From Bacillota bacterium (GTDB lineage Bacteria; Bacillota; Clostridia; Oscillospirales; Ruminococcaceae): 20,370 nucleotides of DNA. The translations under genes were made by a program, and so were the position numbers. Below, in pieces: positions 14,499 through 20,370 of the stretch. Where the stretch lies: positions 1 through 20,370 of the forward strand of contig JAEWZG010000138.1 of NCBI GenBank assembly GCA_023395435.1, in the 5' to 3' direction. Every line of letters begins with the position of its first letter. Position 1 is the stretch's first letter. A model generated the notes under the pieces. It did not search any database. It saw only the letters and a program-made list of their open reading frames with translations, and had not been told where the DNA came from.

Positions 14499-14510
14499 TT
14501 TTGCTTGTTT
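14482..14510 (+). other. Hairpin overlapping the rpsO stop codon
   Basis: AAACAAGCA (14482-14490) pairs perfectly with TGCTTGTTT (14502-14510) over 9 bp, with an 11-nt loop that contains the TAA stop (14496-14498). No T-run follows, so it does not look like an intrinsic terminator. It may protect the rpsO 3' end or be a processing site. Confidence 0.5.
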
Positions 14511-14516
14511 GACCAG

Positions 14517-14550
14517 AGGGCAGTCAGGGATTTTTTCCTTTCTGCCTTTT
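14517..14550 (+). terminator. Possible terminator between rpsO and pnp
   Basis: AGGGCAG (14517-14523) pairs with CTGCCTT (14542-14548), and inside it AGGGA (14526-14530) pairs with TCCTT (14536-14540), each with G-U pairs. Only a short T stretch (CTTTT, to 14550) follows, so termination may be partial. Partial termination would let rpsO exceed pnp expression, as in other bacteria. Confidence 0.5.
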
Positions 14551-14578
14551 GGCATATTATTTTAAAAATTAAAAATGG

Positions 14579-14651
14579 TAGTAGATTTTTTTAGCATTAA
14601 ATAGTGAGCCTTTTTATTAAGACTCAGCATTTATTGCTAAAGCTGCTACTA
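14579..14651 (+). promoter_or_regulatory. Long irregular hairpin spanning the pnp leader
   Basis: Nested complementary segments cover the leader: TAGTAG 14579-14584 with CTACTA 14646-14651; TTTAGCA 14590-14596 with TGCTAAA 14635-14641; TGAG 14605-14608 with CTCA 14623-14626; and CTT 14610-14612 with AAG 14619-14621. The base of the structure ends 7 nt before the pnp Shine-Dalgarno (AGGAGGT 14659-14665). In E. coli a pnp leader stem is cut by RNase III and then used by PNPase to repress its own mRNA. A similar role here is inference from position and shape. Confidence 0.5.
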
Positions 14652-14670
14652 AAAAAACAGGAGGTAGCTT

Positions 14671-16782
14671 ATGTTTAATAACTACAAAACATTCAAAACA
14701 ACATTTGCTGGCAGAGATCTCGTTGTAGAAACAGGTAAGACCTGTGAACTATCAAACGGTTCATGCTGGGTTCGTTATGGTGAAACAGTTGTAATGGCAA
14801 ACGTTACAGCAAGTGCAAAGCCAAGAGATGGCATTGACTTCTTCCCTCTATCAGTTGACTATGAAGAAAGATTATATTCTGTTGGTAAAATCCCAGGTTC
14901 TTTTATGAAGAGAGAGGGCAAACCTTCAGAAAAAGCAATCCTTACTTCACGCGTAGTTGATCGTCCTATAAGACCTTTATTCCCAAAGGATATGAGAAAC
15001 GACGTATCAGTAGTTATGACGGTTCTTGCTGTTGATCCTGATAATTCACCTGAAATTACAGGTATGATTGCAACATCAATTGCTTTGTCAATTTCAGATA
15101 TTCCTTGGAAGGGACCAATCGGCGGTATTAGTGTCGGACTTGTTGATGGCGAAATCGTTCTTAACCCGACATTAAAGCAGAGAGAGAAGAATGACCTCAA
15201 CCTAACAATTGCTGCTTCTATGGATAAAATCGTTATGATTGAAGCGGGTGCAAATCAAGTTCCTGACGATACAATGCTTGAAGCTATTGAAAAGGGTCAT
15301 GAAGAAATTAAGAAGATTGTTGCATTTATCAGTGATATTCAGAAAGAAATCGGTAAGCCTAAGTTCACATTTGAATCACAGGAAATTCCTGAGGATATTT
15401 TCAATGAAATTTATGCTTTCTGTGCTGATGATGTAAAGGCTGCACTTGATACAGACGATAAGAATATACGTGAAGCAAGATTACAGCCAATTAAAGATGC
15501 AATCCATGCTAAATTTGATGAAGCTTACGGTGAAAAGCCAGGTTTCCTTGATGAAGTTATTTATAAGATTCAGAAGAAGATTGTTCGCAGATGGTTGCTT
15601 GATGAGGGCAAGCGTGTTGATGGAAGAAGTCTTGATCAGATCAGACCTCTTTCTGCTGAAGTAGGACTTCTTCCAAGAGTTCACGGTTCTGGAATCTTCA
15701 CAAGAGGACAGACACAGGTTCTTACAGTAGCAACACTTGGCCCAGTAAGTGATGCACAGAGAATTGATGGTATTGATGAAGAAGATACAAAAAGATATAT
15801 GCATCACTACAACTTCCCATCTTACTCAGTTGGTGAAACAAAGCCTTCAAGAGGACCTGGACGTCGTGAAATTGGTCATGGTGCACTTGCTGAAAGAGCA
15901 CTTGAGCCAGTTATCCCAAGCGTTGAAGAATTCCCATATGCATTAAGACTTGTTTCTGAAGTTCTTTCTTCAAATGGTTCTACATCACAGGGCTCAATCT
16001 GTGGTTCAACACTTGCTCTTATGGATGCTGGTGTTCCAATCAAAGCTCCTGTTGCTGGTATTTCATGCGGACTTATCACAGAGGGTGACCGCTGGATGAC
16101 TATGGTGGATATTCAGGGACTTGAAGATTTCTACGGCGATATGGACTTTAAGGTTGGCGGTACTAAAAATGGTATCACAGCAATTCAAGTTGATATCAAG
16201 GTCGACGGACTTACAATGGATATAATTAGAAACGCTTTTGAAACAACAAGAAAAGCTCGTTTATATATACTTGATGATATTATGCTTAAGGCAATTCCTG
16301 AGCCACGTGCTACAGTTGGAAAATATGCTCCTAAGATGCTGCAGACAAAGGTTCCTGTTGATAAGATCCGTGAGGTTATCGGTCAGGGCGGAAAGGTCAT
16401 CCAGAAGATTTCTGCTGACTGTGAAGTTAAGATTGATATCAGCGATGACGGAAATGTATTTATCTCAGGTGTGGATCTTGAAAAAGCAAATAAAGCACTT
16501 CAGATAGTAAATACAATTGCTAACGATCCAGAAGTTGGTGCAATTTACAAGGGTAAGGTTGTAAGACTTATGAACTTCGGCGCATTTGTTGAAATTGCTC
16601 CAGGTAAGGACGGACTTGTTCATATATCAAAACTTGATAAGAACAGAGTTGAAAAGGTTGAAGATGTTGTTTCTGTTGGTGATGAAGTTATTGTAAAGGT
16701 AATGGAAATTGACAATCAGGGACGAATTAATCTTTCTAGAAAAGACGCTCTTGCAGATCTCGAAGCAAAGAATAACGCATAA
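14671..16782 (+). CDS. pnp: Polyribonucleotide nucleotidyltransferase (PNPase)
   Basis: This phosphorolytic 3'-5' exoribonuclease is the main mRNA decay exonuclease of this type, a homotrimer. The 703 residues follow the standard order: first RNase PH domain (about 10-140, with SFMKREGKPSEKAILTSRVVDRPIRPLFP around 77-105), helical linker (about 145-310), and second RNase PH domain (about 315-550). The second domain has GSGIFTRGQTQVL (339-351), GPGRREIGHGALAERAL (395-411) and the metal-binding Asp486 and Asp492 in EDFYGDMDF. Then come a KH domain (about 558-615, GQGG loop 571-574) and an S1 domain (about 622-692, GKVVRLMNFGAFVEI). AGGAGGT at 14659-14665 stands 5 nt before the ATG. The leader hairpin suggests post-transcriptional autoregulation. 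Confidence 0.98.
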   Translation: MFNNYKTFKTTFAGRDLVVETGKTCELSNGSCWVRYGETVVMANVTASAKPRDGIDFFPLSVDYEERLYSVGKIPGSFMKREGKPSEKAILTSRVVDRPIRPLFPKDMRNDVSVVMTVLAVDPDNSPEITGMIATSIALSISDIPWKGPIGGISVGLVDGEIVLNPTLKQREKNDLNLTIAASMDKIVMIEAGANQVPDDTMLEAIEKGHEEIKKIVAFISDIQKEIGKPKFTFESQEIPEDIFNEIYAFCADDVKAALDTDDKNIREARLQPIKDAIHAKFDEAYGEKPGFLDEVIYKIQKKIVRRWLLDEGKRVDGRSLDQIRPLSAEVGLLPRVHGSGIFTRGQTQVLTVATLGPVSDAQRIDGIDEEDTKRYMHHYNFPSYSVGETKPSRGPGRREIGHGALAERALEPVIPSVEEFPYALRLVSEVLSSNGSTSQGSICGSTLALMDAGVPIKAPVAGISCGLITEGDRWMTMVDIQGLEDFYGDMDFKVGGTKNGITAIQVDIKVDGLTMDIIRNAFETTRKARLYILDDIMLKAIPEPRATVGKYAPKMLQTKVPVDKIREVIGQGGKVIQKISADCEVKIDISDDGNVFISGVDLEKANKALQIVNTIANDPEVGAIYKGKVVRLMNFGAFVEIAPGKDGLVHISKLDKNRVEKVEDVVSVGDEVIVKVMEIDNQGRINLSRKDALADLEAKNNA

Positions 16783-16785
16783 TTT

Positions 16786-16814
16786 AAAAGGTGCTCGAAA
16801 GAGCACCTTTTTTT
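16786..16814 (+). terminator. Terminator after pnp
   Basis: A 10-bp perfect stem (AAAGGTGCTC 16787-16796, GAGCACCTTT 16801-16810) is capped by a GAAA tetraloop and followed by further T residues. It is a textbook intrinsic terminator. Confidence 0.93.
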
Positions 16815-16816
16815 AC

Positions 16817-16845
16817 TTGAAATAAGTATTTTTTTAAGGTAAAAT
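16817..16845 (+). promoter_or_regulatory. Promoter upstream of the small membrane protein / recD2 / comF genes
   Basis: TTGAAA (16817-16822) and TAAAAT (16840-16845) are separated by 17 nt, immediately after the pnp terminator. The predicted leader is about 85 nt and contains a T/C-rich stretch and an AT palindrome. Confidence 0.65.
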
Positions 16846-16898
16846 TAAATTACATAAAAAAATCTGCTTTTTTCCTCACGTTTTTATTTTTCCAACAT

Positions 16899-16918
16899 AA
16901 ATTATATTAATATAATTT
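16899..16918. repeat. Perfect 20-bp AT-only palindrome
   Basis: Positions 16899-16908 (AAATTATATT) are exactly the reverse complement of 16909-16918. It ends 3 nt before the TGAGGAGG ribosome binding region of the next gene. It could be an operator or a weak hairpin near the ribosome binding site, or merely an effect of AT-richness. Confidence 0.5.
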
Positions 16919-16935
16919 TTTGAGGAGGAATAATT

Positions 16936-17286
16936 ATGGAGGCTCTGCTTTATTCAATAGTTATTGTTGTTTCAGTTCTATTAATCATATGTCTTATAAA
17001 AGTCATAACATCTGCATTCCTGAATAAAAAGAAAACTATACTAACTATGTTTACACTTGTTCCCGTAAAAGCAAAGGATAAAGATATTGAATACACAGTC
17101 AGGAGCCTTTTGTGGAGCAGTAGTTGGGAAAGCTTGATAGGCAACCGTATTATACTTGTTCTGACTGAATGTGATGAAGAAACTATTAAGCTTTGTAACA
17201 AACTATCTGAGGAGTATGAGCCAGTAATAACCTGTTATCCTGAGGAACTAAAGAATCTTATAACTAACCCCGAGCTCATATTGTAA
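16936..17286 (+). CDS. Small membrane-anchored protein of unknown function
   Basis: This 116-residue protein opens with one strongly hydrophobic segment (about 4-24), then a basic NKKK (31-34). That pattern fits a single N-terminal membrane anchor with the remainder in the cytoplasm. The soluble part (about 38-116) has an alpha/beta pattern: TMFTLVPVKAKDKDIEYTVRSLLW, the strand RIILVLTEC, a helix with DEETIKLCNKLSEEY, and a final PEELKNL helix. I have seen similar short proteins annotated only as hypothetical in Clostridia, with no function assigned. GAGGAGG at about 16922-16928 supports the ATG. recD2 starts 24 nt after its stop, so the two are probably co-transcribed. Confidence 0.75.
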   Translation: MEALLYSIVIVVSVLLIICLIKVITSAFLNKKKTILTMFTLVPVKAKDKDIEYTVRSLLWSSSWESLIGNRIILVLTECDEETIKLCNKLSEEYEPVITCYPEELKNLITNPELIL

Positions 17287-17309
17287 TTATAACTAAAGGA
17301 ATGAAATTA

Positions 17310-19526
17310 ATGGAGAATAAACAGCTTTGCCATATTGAAGGTAGCGTTGATTCAATTGCATATAAAAACGAAGTCAATGGCTTTGCTGTTCTTACTCTTG
17401 ATGTGGGGGGAGAACCCATAACTGTTGTTGGAGAAATCGGCAATGTTGAGGAAGGTGAAGAGCTTCGCTTAACAGGTGAATACACAAGCCATCCGAAGTA
17501 CGGCTCGCAATTTAAAGCGCAGCTATGCGAGCGGACTCTTCCAAAGTCAGTTGCCGCTATACAGCGTTATCTTGCTAGTGGTGTAATAAAAGGAATCGGC
17601 CCAGTGCTTGCAAAAAAAATTGTTAAGAAATTCGGAGAAGAAACCTTTGATGTCTTTGAAAAACAGCCAGAACGACTTGTTGAGGTTGACGGCATAACAA
17701 AGAAAAAAGCAGATAAATTTATCGAGGATTTCAAAAACGTTTTTGGAATAAGAACATTAATGATGTTCCTGTCAAAATATGCAGTTGCTCCATCCTATGG
17801 CGTTCGTGCATGGAAAAAATGGGGGCTAAATACTCTTGATATGCTTAAAATCAATCCATACATATTATGCAGAATTGGCATTGATCTGCCCTTTGATAAA
17901 GCCGATGAAATCGCACAGGAGCTTGACATTCCTAAAGATAACCATAATAGAATAAGTGCAGGAATTGCATGTATACTTGCAGAAAACAGTTTTTCTGGGC
18001 ATACGTGCCTTCCTTTTGACAGGCTAAAGGACAAGTCATGTGAGATTCTCGAAATTACTAAGGAAGATTTTAATAATATCATTAATGACGAGCTTGAAAA
18101 TCAGAATCTTGTTGAGTACATAAAAAATAACCGCAGATTCATATATCTTGCTGATTTTTATATAGCAGAAAGTTTTATTGCACGTCGTTTTGCTTACATG
18201 AGAAGTAATGTTTATAACAGTAATATAAATTTTGATGATGTAATAGATATTGATGAAAAACAAAATGGAATCAAGTATCAAAGCCTTCAGAGAAAAGCCA
18301 TTAATGAGGCTTTGCAGAACGGCTTTATGATTCTCACTGGTGGTCCTGGAACAGGTAAAACAACAACATTAAATGCTATAATATCACTGTTTGAACAGCA
18401 AGGCTTGCAGGTTTTCATTACTGCTCCGACAGGGAGAGCAGCAAAAAGAATTTCCGACCTGACTGGCTATGATGCAAAAACAATTCATAGACTTCTTGAC
18501 ATTGAACCGTCAGATTCTGAAAAATTCACCTTTGTCCACAATGAAAATAATCTTCTTGACTGTGATGTAATTATCATAGATGAAATGTCAATGGTTGATG
18601 TTTTACTTTTTGAGGCACTACTTCGTGCTATGCCACTTTCTTGCAAGCTTATTATGGTTGGCGACAGCGACCAGCTCCCGTCAGTCGGTGCTGGGAATCT
18701 CCTAAAGGATTTAATTGACAGTAAAGCTATACCATCTGTAAAGCTCACTCAGATTTTCAGACAGGCACAGGAAAGCAGTATTGTTAAAAACGCTCATCTG
18801 ATAAATGAGGGTGAATTGCCCGATCTTTCTGAAAAGGACAATGACTTTTTCTTCCTTCAGCGTCTTGATTATGAGGAAATTGCAAACACTGTTGTTGATC
18901 TTCAAAAGGAACGCTTACCAAAAACTTATGGCTATTCTTCTGTTGATGATATTCAGGTACTATGCCCGACAAGAAAGGGCCCGATTGGAGTTTATGAGCT
19001 TAACAAAAGACTTCAGGCTGAACTTAATCCGCCTGAAAAATTTCTTGCAGAACTTCGTATGCCTCATTATACTTTCCGTGAAAATGACAAGGTAATGCAG
19101 ACAAAAAACAATTATGATATTTTATGGCAACGTGATGAAGAAAAAGGAAGCGGAATTTTTAACGGTGATATTGGTAAGATTATTGATGTTGACAGAGCGT
19201 CGGCAACGGTTAAAATTGACTTTGAGGGAAGATTATGCACATATAATTCAGCTATGCTTGAAAATCTTGAACTTGCGTATGCTGTCACAGTCCATAAGAG
19301 TCAAGGCAGTGAATTTGACGTCGTAGTATTGCCTTTATTTGGCGGATATGATAAGCTATATTTTAGGAATCTTTTGTATACAGCTGTTACAAGAGCTAAA
19401 AAGCTACTTATAATAGTTGGTTCAGCGAAAAGAGTAGAATTTATGATTGAAAACAACAGGCGTACTTGCAGATACACCTGTCTGAAAGATATGTTAATAA
19501 AGGACATTTATGATGAAAAAGAATAG
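17310..19526 (+). CDS. recD2: ATP-dependent DNA helicase RecD2 (RecD-like, SF1B)
   Basis: This 738-residue 5'-3' DNA helicase of the RecD2 class works without RecBC and is linked to repair and replication-fork processing. It has an OB-like N-terminus (about 6-78) and helix-hairpin-helix repeats (about 82-140, GVIKGIGPVLAKKI and LVEVDGITKKKADKF). Walker A is GGPGTGKTT (344-352), motif Ia TAPTGRAAKR (371-380), Walker B VIIIDEMSMVD (420-430), motif III IMVGDSDQLPSVGAG (448-462), motif IV QIFRQ (481-485), motif V AVTVHKSQGSEFD (658-670) and motif VI LYTAVTRAKK (689-698). The ATG at 17310 is preferred, since AAAGGA at 17295-17300 stands 9 nt upstream but abuts the in-frame ATG at 17301. Its end overlaps comF by 17 nt. 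Confidence 0.95.
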   Translation: MENKQLCHIEGSVDSIAYKNEVNGFAVLTLDVGGEPITVVGEIGNVEEGEELRLTGEYTSHPKYGSQFKAQLCERTLPKSVAAIQRYLASGVIKGIGPVLAKKIVKKFGEETFDVFEKQPERLVEVDGITKKKADKFIEDFKNVFGIRTLMMFLSKYAVAPSYGVRAWKKWGLNTLDMLKINPYILCRIGIDLPFDKADEIAQELDIPKDNHNRISAGIACILAENSFSGHTCLPFDRLKDKSCEILEITKEDFNNIINDELENQNLVEYIKNNRRFIYLADFYIAESFIARRFAYMRSNVYNSNINFDDVIDIDEKQNGIKYQSLQRKAINEALQNGFMILTGGPGTGKTTTLNAIISLFEQQGLQVFITAPTGRAAKRISDLTGYDAKTIHRLLDIEPSDSEKFTFVHNENNLLDCDVIIIDEMSMVDVLLFEALLRAMPLSCKLIMVGDSDQLPSVGAGNLLKDLIDSKAIPSVKLTQIFRQAQESSIVKNAHLINEGELPDLSEKDNDFFFLQRLDYEEIANTVVDLQKERLPKTYGYSSVDDIQVLCPTRKGPIGVYELNKRLQAELNPPEKFLAELRMPHYTFRENDKVMQTKNNYDILWQRDEEKGSGIFNGDIGKIIDVDRASATVKIDFEGRLCTYNSAMLENLELAYAVTVHKSQGSEFDVVVLPLFGGYDKLYFRNLLYTAVTRAKKLLIIVGSAKRVEFMIENNRRTCRYTCLKDMLIKDIYDEKE

Positions 19527-20220
19527 TATTTTTAGGTTTATAACAGATCTATTGTTCCCAAACCGCTGCCCTTGTTGCAATAAGTTCATTAGTTGGAACA
19601 AGCTTATCTGCGAAAATTGTATTGCTAAATTTCCGGACGTAAAAGTGCCGATATGCATAAAATGCGGTAAGGCAGATTGCATCTGTAACACAAAACCACA
19701 ATATGATTATTGTATAGTTGCAACGTACTATGATGGAATTATTAAAAATGGTATTGTCAACTTCAAGCTTAAAAACGGAGTTAACTTTGCTGAATATTTT
19801 TCTAAAAAGCTTGTAAATCTGCTTAATAAAAATAATCTTAGCGAGAGAATTGATATAGTAACTTCTATTCCAATGACTCGCCAGAAAAAAATTGAGCGTG
19901 GATATAATCAGTCAGAGGTATTGGCAAAATACATTTCAAGGTCACTCAATAAGCCGCTTGCGAATAATATCATAAGAAAAAAAAATAAAAAGCTTATACA
20001 ACATAAGCTTACATATCTTGAGAGAAAAGAATTTGTAAAAGGCTCGTTTATTGCTGACAAATCCTATGACTTAAAAGGGAAGACGATTTTGCTTTGTGAT
20101 GATGTTATAACCTCTGGTGCAACTTTAAATGAGTGTGCAAAAATGCTTAAGAAGCTTGGTGCAAATAAAGTAATGTGTGCTGTCATTTCATCGACTAATA
20201 AAAAATATAACGAATTATAA
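19510..20220 (+). CDS. comF: ComF family protein (phosphoribosyltransferase-like, ComFC)
   Basis: This 236-residue member of the ComF/GntX family is required for DNA uptake during transformation where it has been studied, probably handling single-stranded DNA on the cytoplasmic side. The N-terminus carries a zinc finger with CPCC (20-23), CENC (34-37) and CIKCGKADCIC (49-59). A Type I phosphoribosyltransferase fold follows, with RGYNQSEVLAKYIS (130-143) and the PRPP-loop motif LLCDDVITSGAT (194-205). AAAGGA at 19499-19504 serves either ATG 19510 (5 nt) or ATG 19513 (8 nt). The first is listed and the second is equally possible. Overlap with recD2 implies coupled translation. Presence of comF alone does not show that the organism is transformable. 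Confidence 0.92.
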   Translation: MMKKNSIFRFITDLLFPNRCPCCNKFISWNKLICENCIAKFPDVKVPICIKCGKADCICNTKPQYDYCIVATYYDGIIKNGIVNFKLKNGVNFAEYFSKKLVNLLNKNNLSERIDIVTSIPMTRQKKIERGYNQSEVLAKYISRSLNKPLANNIIRKKNKKLIQHKLTYLERKEFVKGSFIADKSYDLKGKTILLCDDVITSGATLNECAKMLKKLGANKVMCAVISSTNKKYNEL

Positions 20221-20227
20221 AAAAAAC

Positions 20228-20256
20228 TTGAAAATTTTATATAAATATGATAAAAT
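20228..20256 (+). promoter_or_regulatory. Promoter of the mreB-like gene
   Basis: TTGAAA (20228-20233) and TAAAAT (20251-20256) are separated by 17 nt, with a TG one base before the -10. It begins only 8 nt after the comF stop codon. No terminator is seen in between, so comF transcripts may read into the next gene. Confidence 0.72.
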
Positions 20257-20292
20257 AAAATGAATTGTAAATTATATTAGGAGGTAAGACCA

Positions 20293-20370
20293 ATGGCTTC
20301 GGTTGATATAGGTATTGATTTGGGAACAGCAAACATAATAATAGCAACCGCAAAAAAAGGTTTGGTTTTA
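20293..20370 (+). CDS. mreB: MreB/Mbl-like rod-shape actin homologue, 5' end only
   Basis: Only the first 26 codons fall inside the window. They contain DIGIDLGTANIIIATAKKGL, the phosphate-1 nucleotide-binding strand pair of the MreB/Mbl actin family (usual form DLGTANxLV). AGGAGGT at 20279-20285 stands 7 nt before the ATG. MreB polymers guide lateral wall synthesis at the membrane. Whether this is MreB, Mbl or MreBH cannot be decided from so little sequence, and the gene symbol is provisional. Confidence 0.8.
   Translation, partial: MASVDIGIDLGTANIIIATAKKGLVL

Overview
The window looks like core chromosome of a low-GC Gram-positive anaerobe, most likely class Clostridia and perhaps a Ruminococcus/Oscillospiraceae-type bacterium. 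The reasons are an AT-rich composition, strong AGGAGG-type ribosome binding sites, Bacillota-type housekeeping genes (PcrA, RecD2, a YmfF/YmfH-like peptidase pair, a DUF4364-like protein), and the style of the promoters and terminators. I see no phage, transposon, CRISPR array, tRNA or rRNA.

Layout. Positions 1-126 hold an unassigned, more GC-rich piece and a terminator hairpin. A minus-strand AI-2E-family membrane protein (127-1389) diverges from pcrA (1574-3940). Next comes an aromatic amino acid operon with its own promoter: a 40-codon leader ORF, a terminator, then aroF, aroB, aroA, aroC and a DUF4364-like gene (4074-9304). Then follow two M16 peptidase homologues, lgt and folD (9442-14058), and rpsO and pnp, each behind a structured leader (14107-16782). 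The last group is a small membrane-anchored protein of unknown function, recD2 and comF (16936-20220). The first 26 codons of an mreB-like gene close the window, behind a strong promoter.

How the genes work together. aroF, aroB, aroA and aroC make DAHP and carry it to chorismate, although dehydroquinase, shikimate dehydrogenase and shikimate kinase are not in this window. The most interesting item is the aroF leader. A short ORF with a good ribosome binding site has 11 aromatic residues (8 Phe, 2 Tyr, 1 Trp) among its residues 10-26. It is followed by a 12-bp terminator ending in six T. Two alternative pairings connect the leader codons to the 5' arm of that terminator. This is the layout of translation-coupled transcription attenuation, here sensing charging of aromatic tRNAs, in a group of bacteria where T-box or TRAP control is the usual expectation for aromatic genes.

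Other points worth attention are an Asp-rich cytoplasmic tail on Lgt, a long irregular hairpin spanning the pnp leader, a structured rpsO leader, and the coupling of a DUF4364-like gene to the shikimate operon. All calls come from reading the sequence and recalled family motifs; no searches or folding programs were run.
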